Assembly: GCA_000827325.1 (NCBI GenBank) | Contig: KN832870.1 | Coordinates: 2,232,001 to 2,296,000, forward strand | Direction: 5' to 3' | Length of the DNA: 64,000 bases | DNA from: Oidiodendron maius Zn | Taxonomy: Eukaryota > Ascomycota > Leotiomycetes > Myxotrichaceae | In this document: positions 31,634 through 43,336 of the stretch, one piece after another | Position numbering within the stretch: the first letter of the stretch is position 1 | How the letters are laid out: each line of letters opens with the position of its first letter | The notes under the pieces: model-generated | Told to the model about the DNA's origin: nothing | What the model saw: the letters and a program-made list of their open reading frames with translations, nothing else | Databases searched by the model: none | Made by a program: the position numbers and the translations under genes

Positions 31634-33477
31634 ATGTCTGATACTCTAAGAAGCAGTGACGGATGTTGGACGTGTAGAGTACGGCGCAAAAAATGCGACG
31701 AGAACAATCCGGCCTGCCTCACTTGTACTTCGCTCCAACTTCCCTGTTATGGATATGGCCCGAAGCCGGTCTGGATGGACCGTGGGATAAGAGAGAGAGA
31801 AGTTGCCAAAAATCTTGGAGCTATAGTCAAGCAGACGCTCAGCCTTCAACGTACACGTATATCTCAGCAATCAAGCAGCACCAATAAGATGAAATCGGAT
31901 GACTCTGCTCCACAGCCTTCTCTACGTCGTTCCTCTTCCTGGGATGCCCTCTCTGGAAAAGATATTCAAGATACCGATTTTATTCTGCTTCAAAGCTCGA
32001 CAATCCCAAGCTACACGGCTTCTGACGCAGCCTCAAACGTCCTGAACTTTGACTCTCGTGATAGCCATGGCGCCAATGAAAGCCCTCAATATCCTACCCC
32101 GGCAGCCGCAGCAATTGGTGTCTCACCACGCAAAGAACCTATTGATATGATCTTGACCAATGACAGCTGGTCGGTTCCACCAGTGCAATTTGAAGAGGAT
32201 CAAGCAACCCTGCTCATGCACTTCTTTGATCATGTGCTGCCCCGCCAATTTCGATTCTATAACCCAAGTGTGCTTGAAGGGGGGCGGGGTTGGCTTCTTT
32301 CGATTCTTATACGGACTAAACCTCTTTACCAGGTAGCTCTTAGCTTAGCTGCGTATCACCAACAATCGATATTGATTCGAGGGAGTGGGATTTTATGCGC
32401 AACCAGTGTTGCAAAATTACAAGAACGCCATATCGAATGTATTAAGGAACTACGAACTCACCTTGAAAAGTTCCCTGTCGGGACCCAGGCCAGTAGCTGC
32501 GAGGAAAATATTGAAGTGATGGCTTGCATTGTGCTACTTATTGCACTAGAGGTAAGATTTGCCTAACTAGCATTTCGTGGATGTGGCTAATTGTTATGGA
32601 TTTCCAGTTGTTTACGTGCGGTACCAAGGATTGGAATGTGCACCTACAAGCGGCATGCTCTTTGTCACTTAAATTTGGACGGGATCCACTAAAGAAAGGG
32701 CCCTCCTCCAAGACACACAGACTGGCAATGGCATTTTTTAAATCCGTGGTTTCTTGGTATGACATCTTCTCTTGTGCCACAACTGGTCTGAAACCGTTCT
32801 CAACCTTTGACGAGAGAATTGATGCAATTGTTCCCCATGTTCCCTTTGAGAAGCTTATGGGCTGTGAAGACTGGCTCATGCGTCTCATCCATGAAATTGC
32901 TACTCTCGGCGAATGGAAGAAACGCATAGAGGAAAGTGGTGGTTTGAGCATGGTAGAACTTGTCCGCCGAGCAAGTAATATCGAGGCTCGTCTAGAAGAC
33001 GGCTTGGCTGCCTCTGGAAACGCAAATGAAGTAATGCTGATGGACACAAGTATTGATCCGGCCATATCTGACGCGGCAAAGGCTGTCATAAAGAAGACTA
33101 CACATATATTCGCAGGCGCAGCCCTCGTATACCTACAAGTTACCATATCTGGGGCTTACCCTGGCATACCAGAGATCCAGCGAGGAGTATCAAGAACTAT
33201 GACTGCCCTTGACGAACTGGATGATATATCTATGGTGAGAAATCTTCTATGGCCGGTTTGCATTGCTGGATGCATGGCTACGGAAGAGTACGAGCCTTAT
33301 TGGAGAGATCTACTTTCAAGCGCAGGCAATGAGAGATGGGCATTTGGGTATCCTTTCAAAATCCTTTTGATCATGGAAGAATGCTGGAAGCTGCGGAGGT
33401 CACAGCCGGGTACTGCCGTGGCCGTAGATTGGATGACGGCCATGAAGAGTCTTGATATGAGACTCCTCTTAGTCTGA
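31634..33477 (+). CDS. Zn2Cys6 transcription factor (Fungal_trans_2 type)
   Basis: Two exons, 31634-32551 and 32608-33477, giving 595 residues. The DNA-binding domain is at the N-terminus: C11-x2-C14-x6-C21-x6-C28-x2-C31-x6-C38, perfect spacing for a binuclear zinc cluster, with the basic RVRRKK between the second and third Cys. The linker is Ser-rich. The C-terminal region contains blocks such as ALSLAAYHQQSIL, WNVHLQAACSLSL and AFFKSVVSWYDIFSC, typical of the Fungal_trans_2 (PF11951) activation/regulation domain. The intron (donor GTAAGA, branch GCTAAT, acceptor TTCCAG) removes an in-frame stop. Being next to the acyl-CoA dehydrogenase suggests a local regulatory target, which is inference. 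Confidence 0.9.
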
Positions 33478-34351
33478 TGGGCAGTGGGAGCGACGATAAT
33501 CTATTACTAAACTGAGATCCCCAAACGACTTAGTACCAAGACTGCAACGATACCATAAAATGTGCCTAGCGTCTTGCATTATTAATCATCTTGCAAGCAT
33601 TCCATAGTAACTTATGGAGGGAACGGATGATATTATGAAGGCAGAACAGACCGCGGATATATTCAAAAAGGGGGAACTCGCTTAACTCTCCCGACTGAAG
33701 ATTGCTTCTGTATTTATAGTAGCTGGGAGGTCAGCGCTCCGCTCTCCAGGTCCGCTGCCGAACAATTTTATGAATGCCACGCTCAACAATGCTGGCTCCC
33801 ATGGTGAGACTGGTCCTCTCAGCGGGATCTGCTGGGATAACTACACAACTGTCATCCATTCTCTCTACTTTTCGGGAGGTTCTCATGTCAATACACTTCG
33901 TGAGCAGCCAGCCCGGCCTGAAGATCCAGTTGGTGCCGGGATCCTATTACTACCCCGGACGCCACAACCGCCCAACTTCCCCGCACGGCCCCAGTCTTCT
34001 CGCTCTTCTCATTCCTCTGTGCCAGTTCCCCGCTTTCTGAAACCTGTGGCTTCCTGCGAATTCCCCCGTCCAAGGATTCTGGAGTGATTACACAGACGCG
34101 TCAAGCTCACCAATGAACAGCGTTGATTCGGGGCAGCACCTGGGAATGGCCGCGGTCCAGACGGCCTGGCCATTTAAATAGCCTGGACTTCCCCTCGCGA
34201 TTCCCAACTCCAGCAAACAGCCTGCGTGACTGTCAGACCAAACTCATTCCATCTCATTCCATCTCATCCCTACTAAGACTTTGATAGTCTTATCTCATCT
34301 CAACGCGTCGTGACATTCTCCAACGCTCTCTCACAGCCGAAGACCTCCAAC
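33478..34351. other. Intergenic
   Basis: About 870 bases. Frames at 33770-34087 are short, in GC-rich sequence, and show no family features. The right end has an imperfect direct repeat CATTCCATCTCATTCC and CATCTCATC just upstream of the next gene, probably the promoter or 5' leader. Confidence 0.4.
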
Positions 34352-34681
34352 ATGGCGCCCTTACCCCGCTCTGCCATCATGTCAGCCCTGGCTCGCACGC
34401 GATTCCAACAAGCTGCAGTTCGCCAGTTCAGAGTCCGCCAGTATGCCACTGCTCGCGCCGCCCGCCTAGAGCAAGCGCCAGGGCATTGGGGCGCCCATTG
34501 GAAACGAGCAGGTGGAACTGCGATGATGTGAGTCTGGCCTACCCAGAAACGCGGTGCTTCTCGCGCGAGCAAAACTGACTGCTCCTCTTTTGTACTATGT
34601 AGGTACTTCCCTGTTGTAGCGGTCGTAATGTTCTGGCCATATATTGTTGAACCTATAGTGAACATCTACGAGGGTGTGTAA
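34352..34681 (+). CDS. Small mitochondrial membrane protein (84 aa)
   Basis: Two exons, 34352-34527 and 34603-34681, giving 84 residues. The N-terminal 45 residues are Arg/Ala-rich and free of acidic residues until LEQ (ALARTRFQQAAVRQFRVRQY), a classic mitochondrial presequence. It is followed by GHWGAHWKRAGGTAMMYFPV and a single hydrophobic segment FPVVAVVMFWPYIVEPIV. Size and shape match small supernumerary subunits of respiratory complexes, but I cannot say which one. The intron (donor GTGAGT, acceptor TGTAG) splits a Met codon. The first ATG is used. Confidence 0.7.
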
Positions 34682-35582
34682 AGTGCTAGATATTGTGAAG
34701 TGCTTCTTGGGAGTTGAGCTCTGGATGATCATTGGGTAGAGGGTCTCATGGCTGAGATGTATGGATTGGTCTTGACAATATTCGGAGACCGCAGATTTAT
34801 AGATGAATGCACTATTTCAATAACTATTTCGTATTGCCCCCTGAAGTCTATCGGATTCTCTATAACATCTTCATAATGACTTGCACCGCCTGTATGATCT
34901 GGGTTAGGGTCCGATGCTTCAATCGCTCAAGACCCAAGAGTTAAGAGGCAAATGAACTATCCTTCTGTATACTAGCTGCTCTTGGCTTTCAATGTTGTGG
35001 CTAAGTTGGAGAGAGTAAAGAACCTCTGTCAATAAGTAACAGGGCTGGTGGCCCATGGAGGCATTTAAGGCCAGTAATATGGAGAGTAATCGGCAAACAC
35101 AATTTGAATTATGTTTCATTGGCTCCCATCTGAATGGCACAGCTTGAGCCCAGGTAACTGCAGATATGACTGCGTTGCAGACATATGGACTTGTTCAATG
35201 CCCTTAACTTCTCCACCGCGTCTCTGTTTAGGGCATGTAATCTGCCTAACTAACCACGCTTCTCATCAGCGTTCGACTGTGAAGCCTCAATATCCAGACT
35301 AGAAAACAGTATCCTTAGTTCTGGGACGGTTGCTCAATTGGCGGCACCAATTAGGAAACTTAGAAGATCCAATTTAGGTAGGCCAAAAATTCGATATGAA
35401 GATATATCTCCTTGTGAGCTTGATCCTGCCTCTAGGACAGATTTTCCAAAGGACATCTTTCTACCACAAAGCAGATGAATATCCAAGTTCTGGTTCTGGT
35501 TGAACATGCAGAAAACGAAAGTTAGGCGTACATTATCAGACTCCTGTTATTATGCCACGGCCATCTCGGGCTGTAGATTTGG
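34682..35582. other. Intergenic
   Basis: About 900 AT-rich bases between the small mitochondrial gene and the 3' end of POP7. No supported gene. Confidence 0.4.
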
Positions 35583-36217
35583 TTACCGAGGACTAATGCC
35601 AACCTCCAAACAGCTGACTCTTCGAATGCGAGTCTCGTCTCCATCTGCATTTTCCTCTTTTCGCTCAACTTTATTGTCTCTGTCCATATGGATGACATCA
35701 TCAATGGCTCCAACGCTGCTCGTTCGCAGTACGACTTTAACTCCGAGTTGGTTTTGTGCTTCGTCCTGGAACCAAGCCGCCAGAGCTAAGACCTTTTGTA
35801 TTGCTTTCCCTGTTCCTTTCAAGATAACCTCTTCTTGTGCCCCATCTTTCTTTCCCTTACGAGATGCCATCACACCCTCGTGGACTTGTTGTAGCACATC
35901 TTTCGAAGGGTGACGCAGGTTAACGGGACCAGTTGAGCGCGCCTGGATAGCGGCTAGGTTTTTCTGCACCCTTTTCACGACTGAGATAAACGGTGAAGAA
36001 GCGGAGACATAGACGACTTTTGGAGAGGAGGATGAGGTTCGAGGAGACGGTATGGCTGGGTGTAGCAGAGGTCGTTTCTGGATTTTGCTACCTGAGTGAA
36101 AGTCTCTTAGCTAGGCACCCTAAGTGGAGGGGTAGAGGAAATACCTTTTGGAAGCCGTGGGTGCTTGGGATAGGTTTGCTGCCTATTTGCGACTGGCGAA
36201 GGAGGTCCCTTTTCCAT
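35583..36217 (-). CDS. POP7: RNase P/MRP subunit POP7 (Rpp20, Alba-like)
   Basis: Two exons, 36217-36145 and 36091-35583 (53-bp intron, donor GTATTT, acceptor CTCAG), giving 193 residues. After a Pro/Arg-rich N-terminus comes the Alba-like core: KVVYVSASSPFISVVKRVQK (about 52-71), LRHPSKDVLQQ, ILKGTGKAIQKVLALAAWFQ and VKVVLRTSSVGAIDDVI. The G-T-G-K-A-I-x-K segment is the typical RNA-binding loop of Pop7/Rpp20. The protein is a subunit of nuclear RNase P and RNase MRP, which process pre-tRNA and pre-rRNA, and pairs with Pop6 (Rpp25) in known complexes. It shares a 207-bp divergent promoter with the RAV2 gene. The C-terminal 40 residues are Lys/Glu-rich and less conserved. Confidence 0.85.
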
Positions 36218-36424
36218 GGTACAGAATCCTTTACCAAAATTGTGGAGATGTTGCGAGTTGTGCGGTGATTCCGGAGGACTTATTTTGAAAGTCTTGAAGA
36301 TCTCGCGAAGTGACGCGCTCTGAGAATCACAGCTGTGCGGAACCTTGCCGCCCCAAGCTCCTCACCTCCAGCTAACTCCACCTCACCTTACAACAACATG
36401 TCCCACCGCATACTTTAACGCACA
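36218..36424. promoter_or_regulatory. Divergent promoter POP7 / RAV2
   Basis: Only 207 bases separate the two start codons, so the genes must share a bidirectional control region. No specific site is obvious; GTGACGCGCT near 36311 and the pyrimidine-rich stretch 36355-36400 are the only notable features. Confidence 0.5.
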
Positions 36425-37507
36425 ATGTCAACAGCTGTGTGGCCTCCCATTCCTGAAGACGAGCGCAAGAAAAGGGAGGATGAGTCTCTGGTACGCAATA
36501 TATTATCGTCAAACCTCAGAATACCTACCTATTAGTACTCCTGGTAACAGTTAATTGTGCAGGCAAGAGAGCTATCATGGCTTCTAGATTCCCTACAAGA
36601 AACTCTCGCATCTCTCAAGTCGGGTCTGGATGACTGCTATGCATTACTCGCGCCTATAGAGCCAGGAAATACTTTGGTGATGTCTAGTCCCCGGAGCGAG
36701 AGTATCAAAGGGCATGTTACACGAGTGGGATCAAGAGTCGTGAAAGGGGTATAGGCCTTTTGATTTCTTCTTCTTACTGCCATTTGTAACGAAGAAACAT
36801 AATAGGGCTAACGAAAGGAGTAGCAATTGACCTTGCGTCTTAAAACATACTCTCCGGTCCAGCTGTCCATTTCCCCGACTAAGCCCCTCATTCTCCCAGA
36901 ATTGACACAGCTCCGGAACCTCCTGAACCAAAGCCTTGACTGTATAGATATTACTCGTTGGACGGGAGATCGTACATCCGCAGACTTCATAGATGGTCAG
37001 CTTCGTCTCCTCCACGGAATTATTCTCGAAGCTTTGGGCGTGCTTAAAGGGCCGGCACTGCTCTCGCCCACCGAACCACCGCCCTCATCAACAGCACCGA
37101 TACCCCCTCCCACCTCCTTCCACTTCCAACCCTGGTTTGAAAACCCCCCCGATCCAGAATCCTTCGACCCGCCTCTCCCGGGCGACCTCAGTCTGGACTT
37201 GCACCTGAGCGAATCTAGCCTGGTACTGACGGCGCGAGTGCTGGAGATTGCTCAGCGGGAACAGAATTTAGGGGAGAGGCTTGCGTATGCAATTGGAGCT
37301 CAGAGGAGATTAGAACACGACGAGATGGATGATGTATTCCTCTTCAGAGGAGAAGAAGTCAGGGTTAAAGAGAAGGTGAGGGTTGTTGGAGGAGCCGATC
37401 CGAGTTTTTTATCTCTCGGTGCAAAGTTGGGTGCACTGGAACTCATAGTTAAGGGAAGTAGAGTAGCACTAGGCGTCGTTACGGGGAGGGAACTGGAGGA
37501 TGATTGA
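36425..37507 (+). CDS. RAV2: RAVE complex subunit 2 / Rogdi family
   Basis: Three exons, 36425-36490, 36563-36748 and 36824-37507, giving 311 residues. It opens MSTAVWPPIPEDERKK, then ARELSWLLDSLQETLASLKS, DDCYALLAPIEPG, VMSSPRSESIKGHVTRVGSR and LTQLRNLLNQSLDCIDITRW, blocks I recognise from fungal Rav2/Rogdi (PF10259). Rav2 is part of the RAVE complex (Rav1-Rav2-Skp1), which reassembles the V1 and V0 sectors of the vacuolar H+-ATPase. A Pro-rich insert (about residues 165-185) separates the two helical parts. The third exon uses the acceptor GGAGTAG after a CTAAC branch site, giving VKGQLTLRLKTYS. Confidence 0.85.
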
Positions 37508-37871
37508 GAAGAATATTTGGGCCGTTGATGGCGTGACATGAAATGTACCTGTGACGATAATAGGAATCTTGATGACAGGCGGATTCACAGTCTTAGGCTT
37601 TAACGAAGAGGGAATACTAAGAATAATTTGAGCTATGTACCTTTTAATTTCAGCTAGATAAGCTCGGCACGGTTTCTGGGAGTAGTCGTGAGATGTGACG
37701 TAAAGAAAGTGCCTATGGTCATAGGTTGGTGCAGGACCTCTGGGATCAACTGCGAGGGATGCCTTCACCGGCCCTCAGTAAGCTAACGTACAAATGCAGA
37801 ACTCCTGGTTTAGCACACTTCTCCTCTGAACCCTCCATTGTTCATCTTATCAAGAGATGTATAAAACTCGC

Positions 37872-39022
37872 TCAAGCAATCGCACTCCAAGGCATGGGAA
37901 TCAAGATCCGACTCTTCATCGTCTGGATCAATGGAACTGTTTTATGGACCGTATCACCCCAGCCCTCCACACTCCAGCTTTGTTCCCTCCTCGCTTTACG
38001 CTCTTCCAGGTCTGCAAACTGCCAGAGGTGATGGACTGTGTTTAAATCACCGATCTGCACAAACCACGCTCCTACTCCCTCCATCACTTCACGCCTTGCT
38101 TGCAAGCCTCGGCGCCAGTGCGTCTCCCATTCTAGTAGGTTACCAGGGTGTAGCGTGTAGGAGCGGAGTTCGAAGAGACCACCGAGTTGGCGAGGAGGCG
38201 CCGTAGGCCAGAAGGAGAACTCTTGCATCAGCGAGGTTCGCTTCGCTGTGATGAGGGATTTTAGCTTGGCATCAAATGCTGGGAATTCGGGATGGCTGGC
38301 AATGCTGTGGAGGGAGTCATGGTATCCGTGGTAGCGCTGGTATTCCCAGATATGGACTTGCAAGTTGTTAGCCCGTGTCATCCTATGCTAGCAAATGACA
38401 AGTGGGGAGATGGCTACACGTACCAAAGGTATCACAGTCGCCGACTTCAGTCCTCCAGCTCCCTACCAGATGGACCTTATTCTCTGGCATGCCCGCCATG
38501 CGCGGATACCAACCTCCAACCAGCTTCACGTACTCGTCCACCTTGTCAGGCTTAACTTCGTGGAATACAATGCTGTGGACGTACTTCCCCCTTGCTAGGA
38601 CCTGCGAGAACGAAGCATTCAGCTCATGGTCGAGCTCCCGACCCTCCTTTGTGCCGTAGATCAGGTTCGAAATCGGGCCAGCCTTCTTGCCACGTTCTTC
38701 AGCTGGGGATTCTATTTTAGCAGAGCTCTGTGAGCCTACAGCCAAGGTACATAGAGCGTTAGACATGCTCGCATTGCCCACAAACGGGGCAGTGGGAGTT
38801 TAGTATTTATGAGGCTGACTTACTGAGCTCGACCTTCTTCTTGGTTTGCGCTGCGACCCTTACTCGGAACTCCTTCTGCTTGGCGTCAAATGAAGTTACT
38901 CCTTCAGGCGTGATATCTGCTAAGGCCGGAGATCGAAAGAGGGGAGTGCTTGTACTGAATGCCCGGTTCAACGAGCTCGAAGCACTGAAAGAAGAGTTCT
39001 TGGCGAATCGTCGAGCGAACAT
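37872..39022 (-). CDS. NIPSNAP family mitochondrial protein
   Basis: Three exons: 39022-38824, 38735-38424, 38356-37872, giving 331 residues. N-terminal presequence rich in Arg/Ser/Ala (MFARRFAKNSSFSASSSLNR). The first ferredoxin-like NIPSNAP half contains ILARGKYVHSIVFHEVKPDK-type sequence (LARGKYVHSIVFHEVKPDKV), then YPRMAGMPENKVHLVGSWRT and VHIWEYQRYHGY. The second half has FELRSYTLHPGNLLEWETHW and FVQIGDLNTVHHLWQFADLE. NIPSNAP proteins are mitochondrial and, in animals, take part in mitophagy sensing; the fungal role is little defined. Both halves are complete and all introns canonical. It is divergent from ATP18 across about 570 bases and convergent with RAV2. Confidence 0.88.
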
Positions 39023-39588
39023 CTTGATGAAATTAAAGAGGGTGTTTTGGTCTTGACCTTGTTCAAGATCGAACTTGGGCGGTCGCGTGGGCGGTTGTGG
39101 GAGCTCTGGAGGTAAGCTCTATGTCGAAGGGAAGAAGAGCAGAAGACAAGCTGAGCACAAGAGTTGAGAAGGAGGTCGAGGGGAAGCAGGCACAAGGTCG
39201 AGAAGCAGGGGACAGATAAAGATAGAGAAGAATCGATTGGGCAGAGAGTTGTCGCTGGATTGAGGATTGCACAGAGTGCGGATGTTCACCCCGCACGTTT
39301 GTACCTCGATGCCGGGAGTCGTAGATTTTGATGCGGATTGGTCGATTCATCTGGGGAAGTAAACCTTGCCTGACTAAGCAACTTGCCTACGCGAATGGTC
39401 GACGTCACTGGATATGATCAGGTGACCGGCAAGTCACGGGCCGTATCATATTCGCGCTATGCCTTATCTGACTAGCTCGCTCGAATCCTCTCTCCGAGGT
39501 TGGTCGTGGCAGCGAACGACGATAGAAACATCAAACGACTCAAACTCATCACCACTCACCCATCATCTCTCCAAACCTGAGTATCACG

Positions 39589-39964
39589 ATGTCACTGCTG
39601 GGGAAGAAGTTTCCAGCGCCATTTGGTGGGTCAATTGGGAGGGGAAAGCCTTGCAAATGGATTGCTAATTCCACAAATAGCTCGGCCTATGGCTCCTTTC
39701 TTCGTTGCTGGTATGCAGTCCCTTATCCCTCAAGATCGCCATGGATGGCGGCAGAAATATGTGTTACAGTGGCACGCTGACAGTGTGCAAGGTCTTGTCA
39801 TTATGTATGGAGTCAACGCAGCACAGACCGCGTTTATGAACAGTCAGTCCCCTTCACTATTCGACGTGATCAAGGAAGCAAATTAACCGATGTGATTCAC
39901 AGCTGCTGAGTTCAAGAACGACCCAAGAAACCCCAACGCAAAACCTGTCCAATCCGGCCATTAG
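39589..39964 (+). CDS. ATP18: ATP synthase subunit j (Atp18)
   Basis: Four exons, 39589-39625, 39681-39710, 39792-39842 and 39903-39964, giving 59 residues. Three introns in so short a gene hide it from simple ORF searches. The product reads MSLLGKKFPAPFARPMAPFF, VAGLVIMYGVNAAQTAFMN, TAEFKNDPRNPNAK. Yeast Atp18 has the same plan: an N-terminal K-x-F-P-x-P, then a single membrane helix with PFFVAG, then EFxNDPRNP. Atp18 is a small subunit of the mitochondrial F1Fo-ATP synthase membrane sector. Every intron has GT...AG ends and the phases sum correctly. The NDPRNP block and P-F-F-V-A-G make the identification firm. Confidence 0.88.
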
Positions 39965-40509
39965 AGCATCGGAGGATGAGTTGTTGTGACGATTGAGGAA
40001 GCATTCTGGTTGCGGGTAGCACGGAGAAACTAGGCAAGCGGATAGATTGGTGACTGTGTATCATAGAGAAACTGCACACCTGTTTGTTGATTTGATCCTA
40101 CGTCTTAAACGATTGCCGTGAATTCTGAGGATTTTCCTTTCAGAATTCTGCATGTGAGGAATGTTTCTAGTTTATCCGCCCTCAAAGACATCTACACCTG
40201 TTGGGCATGACCTGCGACATGCGACACTTGTGATGTTGTAATATTCACAACAGTAATTATATGCGTCTATAAAAACTGATCCATTTTTAGGTCAATTGTG
40301 ATCCAGAACGAGACCATAACTAGGCAAGGAAAGGTCGAGCATTCTCAAGGTGGTTGGCTGGGGAATTAAAGTACTGTATATTCTCCAAAAATGTGCATTT
40401 CCTTCCCAGAGAAAGCAATACAGCCACAACCCCATTTATAATTCCCCTCAACGCCGGGACGTATGCAGCAATACTCCACCAACTCCGACTACGCCACTCC
40501 GTTCTCCCT
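39965..40509. other. Convergent intergenic
   Basis: About 545 bases between the 3' ends of ATP18 and RRP40. AT-rich, no gene supported. Confidence 0.5.
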
Positions 40510-41284
40510 CTATAGATTCTTAGCCACCTTTTTAGCCAGTTTCTTCTGCTCTTCCACCTTAAGTCCTTTCTCATCGGTCTCTTGCAAGGCCTTGCCGATG
40601 CTTAACGTCGAAGCAACCTTCCCACTATTCACCCAAACCTTCCCATTTCGCCCTACTGCAATTTCGAATGGCAGACCTTGACTCCCTAGCTCCTCCAACA
40701 GAACCAATCCGCCTTGCTCACTGGGCCTAGGCAGCATCAACCTCCTTGCCATGCTTAATGAGACACTAAACACCATTCCGCCGGTCAAAGGGCCCAATCC
40801 ATCATTCTTCCCAGTCGTTGAAGAGACGCATTCCAGTTCCGGATCCATATGTTTGTTAGCCAGCGTAACACGCGCATAGACCAATGCGCCTGGCGCAAGC
40901 TGAGGACGAGTTTTCTTAGTGGCTCCTTCAAAAGAGAGTTGTGGCAGCATAGCATTAGGTGCATAATCGCTCAAGCTGGCATAATAAACATCGGTCGCTG
41001 AATGGTGAATCGTTGCTATGACAAGATCGCCGACGGTTGGGATATACTGCCTTCTAGTTAGCCAGAAAGATATAAAGGCAGGCGGTACATACTCGGCCGG
41101 CATTATACTCAATCCATACCGCATTCTTCCTCTTGTCTGTAGATAGCTGTCCTGCAACTGTCGGGACAATTGCATTTGGAGGGATGTGACGCAAGCCTGG
41201 CCCAAGCTTTAGTGGTTGCTTAGGGATCGATGGCAAGAGCTCGGGATCGATCTGCTCGCCCGGGAGGACAAACGTTGCTGCCAT
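40510..41284 (-). CDS. RRP40: RNA exosome subunit RRP40
   Basis: Two exons, 41284-41093 and 41046-40510 (46-bp intron), giving 242 residues. The N-terminal domain has VLPGEQID and KLGPGLRHIPPNAIVPTVAG. The S1 domain follows: KRKNAVWIEYNAGRYIPTVG, DLVIATIHHSATDVYYASL. The KH domain has EGATKKTRPQLAPGALVYAR, ANKHMDPELECV and the G-x-N-G loop GRNGKVWVNS (about 200-209). This is the cap-forming S1/KH subunit of the eukaryotic exosome, acting in 3'-5' RNA processing and decay in nucleus and cytoplasm. Divergent from SSZ1 with 237 bp between the start codons. Confidence 0.92.
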
Positions 41285-41521
41285 AGCAGAGCAGACAAGC
41301 AGCAGAAGTTGTCATATGAAGTTTCTGGGCTCGGGTTGAGAGGGTCGATGTTGGTGGTCAGCCTTGCGGTTAGGTCAGGCGGGGCGGAACTGAAAAAAGG
41401 ACGCTAAGGAAATTTCTTGGAGGGACAGAAAAAGGGTCGAAATTCAGTGTGGGATAATTGCTCGCAACACTGTAGTAACGCAACACGCCCTATTCCGCCT
41501 AGATTTCCTCCATCCGCCAAG
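41285..41521. promoter_or_regulatory. Divergent promoter RRP40 / SSZ1
   Basis: 237 bases between two opposite start codons for an RNA-decay subunit and a ribosome-associated chaperone. Both are translation/RNA housekeeping genes, so co-regulation is plausible. No specific motif is claimed. Confidence 0.5.
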
Positions 41522-43333
41522 ATGAGTGCAGAGGAAGCCTCTACGAATGGCACGACGCTGGGCGAGCGAACCGCCATCGGTATCTCGTTCGGCAACTCGA
41601 ACAGCTCTATTGCATATACAACCATCGAGGACAAGGCTGAGGTGATTGCTAATGAAGACGGAGGTACGTGACTATTATTATGAATTTCTAAATTTGGAAC
41701 TATCATTGATATAGATCACAGACCGCCAAATCCCCTCTATCTTATCGTACGTTGATGGAGAGGAGTACAACGGCCAGCAGGCTAAGCAACAGCTCATCCG
41801 TAATAACAAGAACACTGTCGCATATTTCCGGGATTACATTGGACAAGAGTATGGTGTCCTTCCAGTTCTGTAATCTGCCTTTATTAATATGCAGACAGCT
41901 TCAAATCAATAGACCCTACACACTGCCATGCCTCAGCACACCCGCAGGCTCATGAAGCCACCGTCGCATTTACAATCCAGGACAAGGAAAGCGGCCCACA
42001 ATCCACTGTGACTGTATCCGAAATCGCCACTAGACAATTTAAACGATTAGCAAAATCTTCGTCTGATTTTCTGGGCAAGACGGTTGACTCTGCTGTGGTC
42101 ACGATTCCTACCAACTTCACTGAAGCACAAAAGGCGGCTTTGATTGCGTCTGCCGCCGAGGCAGGATTGGAGGTGCTACAACTGATCCATGAGCCCATTG
42201 CTGCGCTACTTGCCTATGACGCCAGGCCGGAGTCCAAAGTCAGCGACAAAATGGTAGTAGTGGCCGACCTTGGTGGCACTCGCTCCGATGTGGCAGTCAT
42301 CGCCTCGCGCGGAGGAATGTACACGATTCTGGCAACTGCGCATGATTATGAGTATACTGGTGTGCACCTTGACAAGGTACTGCAAGACCACTTTGCCAAG
42401 GAATTCATCAAATGGAACACAACCGATCCGCGTGAAAGCCAACGTTCGCTAGCCAAGCTCAAGCTCGAAGCTGAAGCAACGAAGAAAGCCTTGAGCATCG
42501 GTACCAACGCAAATTTCTCCGTTGAATCATTAGCTGAGGGTATCGATTTTGCCAGCACAATTAATCGTTTACGCTACGAGACTATTGCACGAAAAGTCTT
42601 TGAGGGTTTCAATCGCCTGATCGAAAGCGTCGTAAAGAAAGCGGGCTTAGATGTGCTAGATATCGACGAGGTCATACTATCTGGTGGCACCTCTCACACT
42701 CCCAAAATAGCTTCAAATATGACTGCCATCTTCCCTCCCACCACAACTATACTTGCTCCGAGCACCACTGCCACCGCCATCAATCCTTCAGAGCTCCAAG
42801 CTAGAGGAGCCGCCCTACAAGCCAGCCTCATCCAGGAATTTGAGAAAGAAGACATCGAACAGAGTACTCACCCTGCTGTCACGACTGTCAAACATCTCAC
42901 AAATGCCATCGGTGTTCTGAGTATTTCTGGGGATGAAAGCCATGGTGTATTCACACCCATTATCGCCACTGAAACCGCTATCCCCGCTAGAAGAACCATT
43001 CATATCAACGCGCCTAAGGAAGGAGGAGATATCTTGGTCAAGATTGTCGAGGGAGGAAGCCACATCAAGGTCTCTCAGGTTGAGAAGCCTTCCAAGGAAG
43101 CGAATGGGGAAGATGAAGAAGATAGCGATGATGACAGTGACGAGGAACCCGAGGAGCGGAGAGAGAAGGTGTGGAAGGTGGGGAAAGTCCTAGCGGAAGC
43201 AGCGGTCAAGGGTGTCAAGAAGGGTGGAAAAGTCGAGGTCATGATTAATGTTGCCGGAGACTTAGGGGTCACCATCACAGCTCGAGAGGTCGGCGCCAAA
43301 AATGGTGTTAGAGGTGCTCTATCGTCACCTTGA
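41522..43333 (+). CDS. SSZ1: Ribosome-associated Hsp70-like chaperone SSZ1
   Basis: Three exons, 41522-41663, 41722-41848 and 41899-43333, giving 567 residues. The Hsp70 nucleotide-binding domain is visible: AIGISFGNSNSSIAYTTIED, DRQIPSILSYVDGEEYNGQQ, TIPTNFTEAQKAALIASAAE, LIHEPIAALLAYDAR, VVVADLGGTRSDVAVIASRG and ILSGGTSHTPKIASNM. Compared with canonical Hsp70, the phosphate loops are altered (GISFGNSNSS instead of GIDLGTTNS), as known for Ssz1, which binds but hardly hydrolyses ATP. The C-terminal substrate-binding part is shortened and holds an acidic stretch (EDEEDSDDDSDEEPEE, about 497-512). Ssz1 pairs with zuotin to form the ribosome-associated complex RAC, which stimulates Ssb at the tunnel exit. 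Confidence 0.9.
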
Positions 43334-43336
43334 AAG

